Origin: Roseburia sp.
GTDB lineage: Bacteria; Bacillota; Clostridia; Lachnospirales; Lachnospiraceae
NCBI GenBank assembly: GCA_023664265.1
Contig: JAMPFV010000004.1
Span: forward strand, 1 to 64,000
Direction of reading: 5' to 3'
DNA length: 64,000 nt
In this document: piece after piece, positions 41,207 to 49,774 of the stretch
How positions within the stretch are numbered: position 1 is the first letter of the stretch
Layout of the letters: every line of letters starts with the position of its first letter
Notes under the pieces: model-generated
Database searches by the model: none
Told to the model about the DNA's origin: nothing
The model's input: the letters and a program-made list of their open reading frames with translations, nothing else
Position numbers and translations under genes: made by a program

Positions 41207-43108
41207 TCATCTCACATTCATATAGGTTCTGTACCATTGCTGAAACACAAAAAAGGACCATACCGTTCTTGAAAAATTTGCGCCGGACGACGGGCCCTTG
41301 TCCCCCGTTCTCAGATATCCGTTTACAAACCGGTTCACATACGCCGCGTCGAAGATGCCCTGACGCCGGAGCCAATCCGTGTCGCACATGTCCGTCAGCT
41401 GCTCCCGGAGCGGGCCGCGCATCCATTTGTCAAGCGGCACCCCAAACCCGACCTTGGGCCTGTCCAACAGCTCCCGCGGAATATAATCATATGCGATATC
41501 CTTGAGAATGCGCTTTTTTACCCCGCCGGAATACTTGTACGAGTGCGGCAGGCGGTACGAATACTCCATGACATTGACGTCGAGAATCGGGCACCTCGCC
41601 TCTATCGAATACTTCATCGTCGCCCTGTCCACCTTACACAGAATATCCCCCGGCAGATACGTCTCCTCGTCCAGAAGCATCCGCCGCGCCTGCCAGCTCT
41701 TCTCCCTGTATTTTCCCTCTATCGGGAACCGAAAGGGCACGCCGCCGTCGGGAAGCATCTTGTCAATCACACGGATATAGGAGCTTCCCCCTATCTGCGT
41801 CTTGGTCTCCCTGTCGTGGTTGCCCGCGACCACCTGCACCCGAAACGGCAGCCTTTCAAGCAGCCCCGCCCTGCGAAACGGCGGAAGCTGACAGACGCCG
41901 TAGGTAAGCCGCCCCAAGCCGTCCAGCTTCTGCGCCTGCGCCACGCTGTCATAAATATTGTAGCCGCAGAAAAACTCATCGCCGCCGTCGCCGGACAGCA
42001 CGACCGTCACATCCTTTGCCGCAAGCTGCGCCACCAGCATGGACGGAATCTGCGAGCTGTCGGCAAACGGCTCGTCATAGTATTGCGGAATGCTCTCCAC
42101 CATGTCAAACATGGCCTGCTCGTCGATATAGAGCTCCGTGTGCCGCGTGCCAAGGTGCTCTGCCACCGCACGTGCATATTCCGCCTCATTGTAGCGCTCC
42201 TCGTCAAAGCCGATGGAGTAGGTCTTTACCGGCTCCCTGCTCAGCTCCTGCGCAATCGCGGTGACAAGCGAGGAATCATAGCCGCCGCTCAGAAAAGCGC
42301 CCACCGGCACATCCGCGGCCATCCGCTTTCCCACCGCGTCCCGCAGTATCTCCTTGAGCTGCGCCCTGGCCTCCTCATAGGAGCCTGCGGGCTCTCCCTT
42401 TTTACGGTTGTACACCTCCGCGATGTCCCAATATTTCCACTTTGCAATCCGCTCTGCCGCCCCGGGCTTCAACGCGAGCCTCAGAATTTGCCCCGGAAGA
42501 ACCTTGTACACATCCTCAAATATCGACTCCGGCTCGTTCACGCACTGCTGAAACAGATACCGCTTGAGAACATCCCTGCGAATGCGCCTGGGGAAGCCCG
42601 GATATTCCATGATGGGCTTGAGCTCCGACGCGAACACCAGCTCCTCGCCGTTTATCCAATAAAACAGCGGCTTCTTCCCGATTCTGTCCCGCACCAGCCA
42701 GAGCTCGTTCGTCTCCCGGTCAAACAGCGCGATTGCAAACATTCCCTGAAACCTGTCCACGCAGGATATTCCCCATCTCAAATAAGCGGCCAATATCACC
42801 TCCGTGTCACAGTGCGATTGGAAGGGATAATCGCTGAGCTCCTCTCTCAGCTCCATGAAATTGTAAATTTCGCCGTTGTAGGTGACGACCAGCCGTCCGT
42901 CCCGCGAATGCATCGGCTGGTGTCCCAACGCGGACAGATCAAAGATGGAGAGCCGCCGCTGCGCAAGGCCCACGGAATATCCGTCGGCCGCGGCAAAGAT
43001 TTCCTCCCCGCTGTCATCGGGCCCTCTGTGATACATGGTATCATTCATACGCTTGAGCTGCTCTGACGTAATGTCCCTTCTTGAGACAAAACCGCATATT
43101 CCACACAT
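41207..43108 (-). CDS. AsnB-type glutamine-dependent amidotransferase, second copy
   Basis: About 633 residues. MCGICGFVSRRDITS places the nucleophile at Cys2, fixing the start at 43108 rather than 43120. Glutaminase motifs RGPDDSG, VTYNGEIYNF and CDTEVILAAY are followed by the synthetase loop LSGGYDSSLVTAI (canonical SGGxDS) and LSGDGGDEFFCGYN. The two AsnB copies are moderately diverged, so they probably act on different sugars. It sits between GT4 genes downstream of the UDP-sugar dehydrogenase. Amidation of a uronic acid in the glycan is the best inference. A housekeeping asparagine synthetase is the alternative. Confidence 0.83.
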   Translation of the reverse strand: MCGICGFVSRRDITSEQLKRMNDTMYHRGPDDSGEEIFAAADGYSVGLAQRRLSIFDLSALGHQPMHSRDGRLVVTYNGEIYNFMELREELSDYPFQSHCDTEVILAAYLRWGISCVDRFQGMFAIALFDRETNELWLVRDRIGKKPLFYWINGEELVFASELKPIMEYPGFPRRIRRDVLKRYLFQQCVNEPESIFEDVYKVLPGQILRLALKPGAAERIAKWKYWDIAEVYNRKKGEPAGSYEEARAQLKEILRDAVGKRMAADVPVGAFLSGGYDSSLVTAIAQELSREPVKTYSIGFDEERYNEAEYARAVAEHLGTRHTELYIDEQAMFDMVESIPQYYDEPFADSSQIPSMLVAQLAAKDVTVVLSGDGGDEFFCGYNIYDSVAQAQKLDGLGRLTYGVCQLPPFRRAGLLERLPFRVQVVAGNHDRETKTQIGGSSYIRVIDKMLPDGGVPFRFPIEGKYREKSWQARRMLLDEETYLPGDILCKVDRATMKYSIEARCPILDVNVMEYSYRLPHSYKYSGGVKKRILKDIAYDYIPRELLDRPKVGFGVPLDKWMRGPLREQLTDMCDTDWLRRQGIFDAAYVNRFVNGYLRTGDKGPSSGANFSRTVWSFFVFQQWYRTYMNVR

Positions 43109-43123
43109 AGGCACCTCCACCGG

Positions 43124-44227
43124 TTAATTTCCCAAAAGCTCTGATATATAACGTATCCACTCCCCGCAGACCTTATCCGGGTGAACCTTTTCCAACACCC
43201 TTTTCGCATTCTCTCCCATGCGCTGCGCCCCTTGGGGATTAGCCAACAGCTCCTCCATGGCGTTCTGCAGGGCATCCGCCCGCCCCGTCGGAACCAGAAG
43301 GCCGGATACTCCGTTCTGCACCAGCATCGCCGCGCCGCCGCACGGGCAATCCGTGGCGATGCAGGGAAGTCCGAGAACCATGGCCTCTATCAGGGCATTC
43401 GGCATCCCCTCATAATCCGACGGCAGCACAAAGAGCGCGGCATCCCGAATCTCCTCCCGCAGGGAGTCCGTCACCCCCATGAACCGCACCTTGTCCTCAA
43501 GTCCGTTTTCTATAATATATTGCCGCAGCGCGTCATATATTTCCCGGTCCTGAATCTCACCGTAAATTTTTACCCAGTAATCCGGATAGGTGTTCAGGAC
43601 GCCCCGAAACGCGCGCAGCAACAGGAGCTGATTCTTTTGTCCGCTGATGCGTCCCACCGTGACAATCTCTTTTTTTCTCACCGTCGGGCCGTTCTCTCCG
43701 ACCTCCGGCTCCAAATAATTTTCTGACAGGGGATTGAAAATGACGCGGGATTTTTTCTGAAGCTCCTTGGAAAAGCATTTCATGGCGTCAGGCGTCTGAA
43801 ACACACAGCCGGAAGCCCTTTTCTCCATAAGCCTTGTGGGAATTTTGTACGGCGCATAATCCCTGTCCGGGTCGTTGCGCACCGATACCAGAAGCGGCGT
43901 TCTCATGCCCAGCATGGCAATGGCGCTTCTGAAATTCGCCTTGCTGCAGAAAGACACGACAATGTCCGGCTTTTCCTTCCGGATGCAGCTTCTGAGCCTC
44001 GCAAGCCGGAGCGCGGCTTTGCGAAGCCTCCCCCGACGCTCCTCCTTGTCCGTCAGCCCTACCGAAATCCGTCTGACGCGTGCATCCGTCTCATATTCGT
44101 TCTCGGAGAGCCACTCCGTGGCAAGCACCACCTCGTGACCGTCCCCGGCAAAGGCGCGGCTCAGAATGCTTACCACGCGCTCCGCGCCGCCGCGCCCCAT
44201 ACTGTTTAAATGAAATAAAATCTTCAT
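43124..44227 (-). CDS. GT4 family glycosyltransferase
   Basis: A 367-residue GT-B enzyme. KILFHLNSMGRGGAERVVSI opens the acceptor domain. The donor domain shows IVTVGRISGQKNQLLLLRAF, VKIYGEIQDREIYDAL and SDYEGMPNALIEAMVLGLP with the two catalytic-site glutamates. CGGAAMLVQNGVSGLLVP follows. There are no membrane spans. The gene overlaps the upstream GT4 gene in an ATGA junction and ends 15 bases before the AsnB start. Related to the GT4 at 40117, a likely ancient duplication. Donor and linkage unknown. Confidence 0.9.
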   Translation of the reverse strand: MKILFHLNSMGRGGAERVVSILSRAFAGDGHEVVLATEWLSENEYETDARVRRISVGLTDKEERRGRLRKAALRLARLRSCIRKEKPDIVVSFCSKANFRSAIAMLGMRTPLLVSVRNDPDRDYAPYKIPTRLMEKRASGCVFQTPDAMKCFSKELQKKSRVIFNPLSENYLEPEVGENGPTVRKKEIVTVGRISGQKNQLLLLRAFRGVLNTYPDYWVKIYGEIQDREIYDALRQYIIENGLEDKVRFMGVTDSLREEIRDAALFVLPSDYEGMPNALIEAMVLGLPCIATDCPCGGAAMLVQNGVSGLLVPTGRADALQNAMEELLANPQGAQRMGENAKRVLEKVHPDKVCGEWIRYISELLGN

Positions 44228-45342
44228 GTTCCTTCCCCGACCGCTCTCAGATAAAAATCACTCAACCGCTTTACCTGCTCCTTCACGTCAAAGCCCGCGG
44301 CTCTGAGCTCCTCCGTCCTCGAAGTCCGCTCTCCCGTGCGGGCCGCAAGAATTTCATCCGCCCACTCCTCCGGGGGCGCGTCGATACTCTTCATGCACAT
44401 AAGATCCGTCACGACCGCCTCCGTCGTTATCCTGTCCGACAATATTCCGTGCAGACCGCTTGCCTGCGCCTCGATTGCGGTGCCGGGAAGTCCCTCATAG
44501 AAGGACGGCATAATGAAAAAGTCAAACGCCTGATAATAATCATATACATTTTTCCGGTTGCCCGCAAAAATAACACTCTTTGCAATCCCCAAGCGCTCTG
44601 CCTTTTGCTCCGTCTCGCCCCGCAGACGTCCGTCCCCTACCAGAAGCAGCTTCACCGACGGCTTCTTTTTCAGACATGCGGACAATATTTCCAGCATATA
44701 CGCATGATTTTTCACGGTGTCAAAGCGTCCCACATGGCCGATAACGAAATCCCCACCGCCCAGACCGAGCTGCTCCCGCATCGCAGCGCGGGTCTGCGGG
44801 TTGTAGGCAAACCGCTCCACGTCAATCGCATTGGGTATCGTTGTCACCCTGTCCGCATTCCTCCTGCCAAAGACCGCTTCCCCCGCAAGTCTTGAACAGG
44901 TAAAGCATTGATCACAACGTTTACTCAGATTCCTTCTCAGCCACTTTGTCATATACCCTTTTATGCCCCTGTCCACCCCTGCGTTTCTGGCATGAGCAAT
45001 TGTATACGCACCTAAACGGGCCTTGGCTATCGGCAGATAAATCGCCGCCGTGCTGGTCATGTGTCCGTGCACGATGTCAATCTCCGGATGCTCTGTAAAG
45101 AAGCGCTCCCAGCTCTTTTTATAGCCGAAATAATTGTAAACGCGAAAACGAGGCACATGATAAACGTGTCCCCCCATTTTCTCAACCTCAGCCTGATACA
45201 CAGCCTCATCCGCCATATGCTGCATAAAGTCGAATTGGATTTTATCCCGGTCAATGTTGCGGTACAAATCCATGATTCTGCCCTCCGCACCGCCTATATT
45301 CAGTCTTCCCACCACATGAAGGACACGAATAACCTTTCCCAT
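44224..45342 (-). CDS. GT4 family glycosyltransferase (EpsF-like)
   Basis: A 372-residue GT-B enzyme. The start VIRVLHVVGRLNIGGAEGRI is the pattern of EpsF-type exopolysaccharide transferases. DIVHGHMTSTAAIYLPIAK, VIGHVGRFDTVKNHAYMLEI, LLLVGDGRLR and PSFYEGLPGTAIEAQASGLH follow in order, with the E-x7-E pair intact. The SDRITTEAVVTDLM segment is shared with its neighbour at 45352, so these two are paralogues that probably add similar sugars in series. The gap to the upstream gene is 9 bases and the downstream gene overlaps by 4. Confidence 0.9.
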   Translation of the reverse strand: MGKVIRVLHVVGRLNIGGAEGRIMDLYRNIDRDKIQFDFMQHMADEAVYQAEVEKMGGHVYHVPRFRVYNYFGYKKSWERFFTEHPEIDIVHGHMTSTAAIYLPIAKARLGAYTIAHARNAGVDRGIKGYMTKWLRRNLSKRCDQCFTCSRLAGEAVFGRRNADRVTTIPNAIDVERFAYNPQTRAAMREQLGLGGGDFVIGHVGRFDTVKNHAYMLEILSACLKKKPSVKLLLVGDGRLRGETEQKAERLGIAKSVIFAGNRKNVYDYYQAFDFFIMPSFYEGLPGTAIEAQASGLHGILSDRITTEAVVTDLMCMKSIDAPPEEWADEILAARTGERTSRTEELRAAGFDVKEQVKRLSDFYLRAVGEGT

Positions 45343-45351
45343 TCCTTTCTC

Positions 45352-46446
45352 CTATTCCTTTCCAAGTATTCCTGTAATATATTTTTCATACCATTTCGCC
45401 AGCGCCTCCACATCATATCCCGCGCCGGCAATTGCCTCATACTGACAGTTTCTGTCCGCGTCGATTCCCATGGCGGCCGCCTCCCTTGCCCATATGTCCG
45501 GCGTCCTCTCAATGGATTCATACCGAACCAGATTCCGGGACACGACGACATCCCTTGTGATGGTGTCGGATATCAGGCAGGGAAGCCCCGCGGCCTGCGC
45601 CTCGATAAGCGTCAGCGGAAGCCCCTCAAAGACGGACGGAAAGATAAAAACGTCAAAGCAGGACAGGAAGTCCTCCGCATCCTTTCTGATGCCTGTCAAT
45701 ATCACCCTGTCCTCCAGTCCCAGCCGCCGAATCTCGGACTCTATCCCGGCTCTCAACGAGCCGTCGCCCACACAGAAAAAACGCGCGTTCTCGTCAAGCT
45801 TCGCGATTTCCTTGTATATTTGCAACAGATACAAATGGTTCTTGGAGGATATAAAGTTCGCGATATGCCCATATACGCGCCTGTCCCCTAAGTTGAACTC
45901 CTCCCGTATTCTCCTTGAAGCCTCGGGCCTGTACGCAAACCGCCGGATGTCAATTGCATTCCGGATGATGCGAAAGGGCTGTCTTCCGTACATCCATTGC
46001 CCCGCTTTCTCAGAGCAGGCAAAGCGCTCCATCGCCGCAAACCGCATCAGCAGCCGCCCCAATCGGTGCAGGAGCTTCTGCGGATCCGTCTCATTGTGGG
46101 AATGGCATATGGTATACGCCCCGCCCGCGCGGGCCGCCAACAGCTGCGGAGCCGCCAACGCATTGGACGTATGCCGGATGACGATTCCATACCGGTTATC
46201 CCTTACGATATGAAAGAGTTGAATAAGATTTTGTATTGGATTCCGGGTCAGCCGCGGAAGCTCATACACTCTTCCCCCCATCTGCCGGATAGCGTCCACA
46301 TAATCGTTTTGCTTTCTCATGTGAACCACCATGTCAAACTGTATCTTCTCCCTGTCCATCCGCTCATAGAGGTTCATAATAAAGTTTTCCATTCCTCCGG
46401 GATGCATTGCCCCGACAATATGAAGCACCCTTATCGGCTCTGACAT
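45352..46446 (-). CDS. GT4 family glycosyltransferase (EpsF-like), paralogue of its neighbour
   Basis: About 364 residues. IRVLHIVGAMHPGGMENFIM, GIVIRHTSNALAAPQLLAAR, VYGHIANFISSKNHLYLLQI, FFCVGDGSLRAGIE and PSVFEGLPLTLIEAQAAGLP show a complete GT4 architecture. The frame can start at GTG 46455, which overlaps the previous stop, but ATG 46446 sits 8 bases after GAGAGGG and gives the family N-terminus. It shares the 'SD.ITR.VVVS..LVRY' region with the next gene. Function: transfer of one sugar, identity unknown. Confidence 0.9.
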   Translation of the reverse strand: MSEPIRVLHIVGAMHPGGMENFIMNLYERMDREKIQFDMVVHMRKQNDYVDAIRQMGGRVYELPRLTRNPIQNLIQLFHIVRDNRYGIVIRHTSNALAAPQLLAARAGGAYTICHSHNETDPQKLLHRLGRLLMRFAAMERFACSEKAGQWMYGRQPFRIIRNAIDIRRFAYRPEASRRIREEFNLGDRRVYGHIANFISSKNHLYLLQIYKEIAKLDENARFFCVGDGSLRAGIESEIRRLGLEDRVILTGIRKDAEDFLSCFDVFIFPSVFEGLPLTLIEAQAAGLPCLISDTITRDVVVSRNLVRYESIERTPDIWAREAAAMGIDADRNCQYEAIAGAGYDVEALAKWYEKYITGILGKE

Positions 46447-46451
46447 ACGCC

Positions 46452-47189
46452 TCACCCTCTCATACAGACTAAAATACGCTTCGTTCCCGCCATACAGCGC
46501 TCCGCAAGACCTCCCGCTCGGCCTCTGCGCACCGGCGGTATCCGCAGATACTCGGAATAGGAGATGAATTTCTCTCTGTTCTCACCAAACAGCTTCTCAT
46601 AGCGCTCCCGCTCCGTCTCAAGAACCGTGTTGGCATGTATGACAAGCGTAGTGTATCCCTCCTGCTGCCTCAGACTGCCCGCAAACCGGAAGGAAATCGG
46701 ATAAAATACAAGGCCGTCGTACTCATAGGGTTCCCTGCCAAAGCCGTCCGTAAGCCTCCGAAAGCCAAGCGCGCGCAGAGCCCGCAGTGTATTCCTGTCG
46801 TAGGAATGCGCCGGCGCCATAAACATATCCGTCTCAAGGCCGTTTCGGGACAGTATCCGTCTGCCCTCCTCCAGCATGTGAAGCTGTTCCCCGTAGGGAA
46901 GGCCCGCAAACTCCGAGAAGCCGTTCAGCGGAAACAGCCCGCCCTTTCTCGTGGTATACAGATGCCGGTAGCCGTGCATCGCAAAGCAGTACCCCCTCCG
47001 TTCCAGCTCCCGCATAATCGGATAAAAATCCGCCCTCGCCTCCCCGATTTGAAGCTTTTTGTCCCTGCAGTCCGGCACCACGCCCAACAGCGGCGTAATC
47101 CCCGTCTCCTCAAACAAAGCCTGAAAGAATCGAAAGCTTTCCCAATTCATATCCGGCGTAATATCATCCATTCTCACCGCTATCTTCAT
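46452..47189 (-). CDS. DUF2334 polysaccharide deacetylase-like protein
   Basis: A 245-residue NodB-related protein. KIAVRMDDITPDMNWESFRF supplies the first metal aspartates, FAMHGYRHLYTT the histidine site and FMAPAHSYDRNTLRALRALG the later loop. This matches DUF2334 proteins of glycan loci. Deacetylation of an N-acetyl sugar in the lipid-linked precursor is the usual guess, without proof. No signal peptide, so it acts inside the cell. ATGA overlap with the epimerase gene upstream and 5 bases from the GT4 gene downstream. Not closely similar to the ArnD-like protein at 14090. Confidence 0.8.
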   Translation of the reverse strand: MKIAVRMDDITPDMNWESFRFFQALFEETGITPLLGVVPDCRDKKLQIGEARADFYPIMRELERRGYCFAMHGYRHLYTTRKGGLFPLNGFSEFAGLPYGEQLHMLEEGRRILSRNGLETDMFMAPAHSYDRNTLRALRALGFRRLTDGFGREPYEYDGLVFYPISFRFAGSLRQQEGYTTLVIHANTVLETERERYEKLFGENREKFISYSEYLRIPPVRRGRAGGLAERCMAGTKRILVCMRG

Positions 47190-48160
47190 AGGTTTTCCTT
47201 ATACCAGTCTATGGCCAGCGCGATTCCGCGCTCGAAATCATACTCGGGGGCATAGCCCAGAAGCTCCCGCGCCTTTGTGATATCCGCGTTGGAGTGCTTG
47301 ATGTCCCCCGCTCTGTCGGGGCCGAAATTCGGCTCAACCTCCTTGCCCAGCGCCTTACACAAATCATAATAAATATCAATCAGATACTCCCGTCCGCCGT
47401 AGGCGATGTTAAACGCCTGTCCCGCCGCGTCCGAGGGCGCCAGGCAGGCCTTCATGTTGGCCTCGATCACATTGTCAATGTATGTGAAGTCCCTCGACTG
47501 CTTTCCGTCCCCGTTGATTGTGGGAACCTCGCCCGCAAGCAGCTGTCGGATAAATCTGGGGATTACCGCGGCATACGCGCCGTCGGGATCCTGTCTGCGC
47601 CCGAACACGTTGAAATATCGAAGTCCGTATGTGTCAAGTCCGTACAGACGCTTGTAGAGCTTGCCGTACTCCTCACCCGCGCGCTTTGTCAGCGCGTAGG
47701 GGGAGAGCAGGTTCCCCTCCTGTCCCTCCTTCTTGGGCAGCACCGGATGATCCCCGTACACCGATGAGCTGGACGCGTAGACGAATTTCTTCACACCGTT
47801 TTGTCTTGCCGCCTCCATCATGTTCAGCGTTCCCATAATATTGTTCTGCTCATAGAACAACGGCATCTCGATGCTCCGGGGCACAGACCCCCACGCCGCC
47901 TGATGCATGACATAATCAACGCCCTCGCAAGCCTTCATGCAGGTGTCCAAATCCCTGATGTCGCCCCTGATAAAGGTATAGCCCGGCCTGTCCGCAAGCA
48001 TCCTGACGTTGGCCTCCTTCCCCGTGGAAAGGTCGTCCAGACATCTGACCCGGTATCCCATGTCGGTCAGCGCCTCACAGAGGTTTGAGCCGATAAAGCC
48101 CGCGCCGCCCGTCACCAGAAACACGCTGTCCCTGTCAAATTTTAATTCCTTATATCCCAT
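47186..48160 (-). CDS. NAD-dependent UDP-sugar 4-epimerase (WbpP/TviC-like)
   Basis: About 324 residues, extended short-chain dehydrogenase. VFLVTGGAGFIGSNLCEAL binds NAD. YASSSSVYG and YALTKRAGEEYGK hold the Ser and the Tyr-x3-Lys pair. LRYFNVFGRRQDPDGAYAAV and VRMLA-type N-terminal features match WbpP, the UDP-GlcNAc/GlcNAcA 4-epimerase, better than plain GalE. Beside the dehydrogenase at 48458 it would give UDP-GalNAcA (or GalA) from UDP-GlcNAc (or Glc). ATG 48160 is preferred over 48178 because GGAGG lies 11 bases before it. The tandem repeat array separates the two genes. Confidence 0.83.
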   Translation of the reverse strand: MGYKELKFDRDSVFLVTGGAGFIGSNLCEALTDMGYRVRCLDDLSTGKEANVRMLADRPGYTFIRGDIRDLDTCMKACEGVDYVMHQAAWGSVPRSIEMPLFYEQNNIMGTLNMMEAARQNGVKKFVYASSSSVYGDHPVLPKKEGQEGNLLSPYALTKRAGEEYGKLYKRLYGLDTYGLRYFNVFGRRQDPDGAYAAVIPRFIRQLLAGEVPTINGDGKQSRDFTYIDNVIEANMKACLAPSDAAGQAFNIAYGGREYLIDIYYDLCKALGKEVEPNFGPDRAGDIKHSNADITKARELLGYAPEYDFERGIALAIDWYKENL

Positions 48161-48179
48161 TTCTACGCCAGCCTCCATA

Positions 48180-48458
48180 TTTAGAACTTCTTAGCGAAAC
48201 GTCCTATGACGTGAGCTTTAGAAGTTCTTCTCACATTGATCACCCATTCAATGCAGAGAATGCCCCACAGGGGCATTCTCTTATGTGAGATTTAGAACTT
48301 CTCAGCGAAACGTCCCATGACGTGAGCTTTAGAAGTTCTTCCCACATTGATCACCCATTCAGTGCAGAGAATGCCCCACAGGGGCATTCTCTTATGTGAG
48401 ATTTAGAACTTCTTAGCGAAACGTCCCATGACGTGAGCTTTAGAAGTTCTTCTCACAT
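48180..48458. repeat. Tandem array of 2.5 copies of a 111-bp palindrome-rich repeat
   Basis: Copies begin at 48180, 48291 and 48402 (TTTAGAACTTCT), exactly 111 bases apart. The last is cut at about 57 bases by the dehydrogenase stop. Copies differ at only a few positions, mostly C/T or A/G. Each unit holds AGAACTTCT...AGAAGTTCT around an ACGTC-CATG-ACGT palindrome, then GAGAATGCCCC-ACA-GGGGCATTCTC, an 11-base perfect hairpin flanked by CTCACAT/ATGTGAG arms. There is no gene and no U-tract. It may be RNA structure that uncouples the two flanking genes, a protein-binding array or a mobile palindromic element. Confidence 0.9.
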
Positions 48459-49774
48459 TATAGCCTCCAGTAGAGATACCCCGCGTCCGTGTACTCCCTC
48501 CTGTCGAGAATCCCCTTCAGATCCGTCAGCACCTTGGCCTTCCCGTTATCCGCGTACAGCGCGTCCAGCTCCTCCCGCAGAAGCGAGCGGTACGACTCAT
48601 GCGCCACCGCAAGAATAACCGCGTCACAGTCCTGAATCTCCTTGAGCGGGACAAACGTAATCCCATACAGACGCTTCGCCTCCTCGGCGTCCGCATTGTC
48701 GTCCGTCACCTGCGCCGTGATTCCGTACTCCTTCAGCTCCTTATAGATGTCAATAATCTTGGTGTTTCTCGTGTCAGGACAGTTCTCCTTGAAGGTAAAG
48801 CCCAGTATCGCCACCTTCGCGCTCTTGACCGGAATGTCCGCCTTAATCAGGTTCTTGACAAGGTTTTCCGCCACATATTTCCCCATATCGTCATTGATGC
48901 GGCGCCCCGACAGGATAATCTGGGAATGATAGCCCAGCTCCTCCGCCTTGTAGGTCAGATAATAGGGGTCCACCCCGATGCAGTGTCCGCCGACCAGCCC
49001 CGGCTGAAAGTTCAGGAAGTTCCACTTCGTTCCCGCCGCCGCCAGCACCGCCTTGGTGTCGATGCCCATCTTGTTAAAAATAATCGAAAGCTCATTCATA
49101 AACGCAATATTGATATCCCGCTGGCTGTTCTCGATAACCTTGGCCGCCTCCGCCACCTTAATCGACTCGGCGCGGTACACGCCGGCCTCCACCACCAGCT
49201 CATAGACCTTCGCGATTTCATCCAAGGTTTCCTCGTCCATGCCGGACACAATCTTTGTGATGGTCTCAAGGCGATGCACCTTATCCCCCGGATTGATGCG
49301 CTCCGGCGAGTAGCCGATCTTAAAGTCCACGCCGCATTTCAGCCCCGACTCCTTCTCCAGAATCGGCACGCAGATATCCTCCGTGACACCCGGATACACC
49401 GTCGATTCAAACACGACAATCGACCCCTTTGTGAGGTTTTGCCCCAGAATCCTGCTCGCGCCCTCCACCGGCGACAAATCCGGCGTGTGGTCGTCGTTGA
49501 CCGGCGTCGGCACCGCCACGATATGGAACCTCGCCTCTCTCAGGCGGGAGGCGTCCGCCGTAAAGTCTACCGCCGTGTTCCGAATCACCTCGTCGCCGAC
49601 CTCGTTTGTCGGGTCAACGCCGGACTTATACAGCTCAATCTTCGCCGCGTTCAAATCGAAGCCGATGACCTGAATTTTTCTTGCAAACGCCACGGCAATC
49701 GGCATTCCGACATAGCCCAACCCCACCAGCGACAACTTCTCTTTTCCGTTTACAATGTCCTCGTATAAGCTCAT
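48458..49774 (-). CDS. Nucleotide-sugar dehydrogenase (WbpO/TviB-like UDP-HexNAc 6-dehydrogenase)
   Basis: About 438 residues. KLSLVGLGYVGMPIAVAFAR is the NAD site. EGASRILGQNLTKGSIVVFE, SPERINPGDKVHRLETITKI and the catalytic cysteine in LVGGHCIGVDPYYLTYKAEE follow. KVAILGFTFKENCPDTRNTK closes the C-terminal domain. The SPERINPGD form is that of WbpO/WbpA/TviB-type enzymes that oxidise UDP-HexNAc to the uronic acid rather than of UDP-glucose dehydrogenase. ATG 49774 overlaps the stop of the GT4 gene upstream (ATGA). With the 4-epimerase it supplies a UDP-uronic acid, a likely target of the AsnB-type amidotransferases. Confidence 0.88.
   Translation of the reverse strand: MSLYEDIVNGKEKLSLVGLGYVGMPIAVAFARKIQVIGFDLNAAKIELYKSGVDPTNEVGDEVIRNTAVDFTADASRLREARFHIVAVPTPVNDDHTPDLSPVEGASRILGQNLTKGSIVVFESTVYPGVTEDICVPILEKESGLKCGVDFKIGYSPERINPGDKVHRLETITKIVSGMDEETLDEIAKVYELVVEAGVYRAESIKVAEAAKVIENSQRDINIAFMNELSIIFNKMGIDTKAVLAAAGTKWNFLNFQPGLVGGHCIGVDPYYLTYKAEELGYHSQIILSGRRINDDMGKYVAENLVKNLIKADIPVKSAKVAILGFTFKENCPDTRNTKIIDIYKELKEYGITAQVTDDNADAEEAKRLYGITFVPLKEIQDCDAVILAVAHESYRSLLREELDALYADNGKAKVLTDLKGILDRREYTDAGYLYWRL

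Noticed and set aside
41543..43066. 507-codon plus-strand open frame opposite the second AsnB gene; similar long plus-strand frames at 35537-36949, 33308-34633, 39763-41505, 28930-30288 and 48599-49768
   Set aside because: They lie antisense to well-supported genes with full motifs, are rich in Arg, His, Pro and Leu as expected for shadows of GC-rich codons, have no ribosome sites and no recognisable domains.
48180..48458. CRISPR array
   Set aside because: Units repeat over their full 111 bases, so there are no unique spacers, and no cas gene is present.
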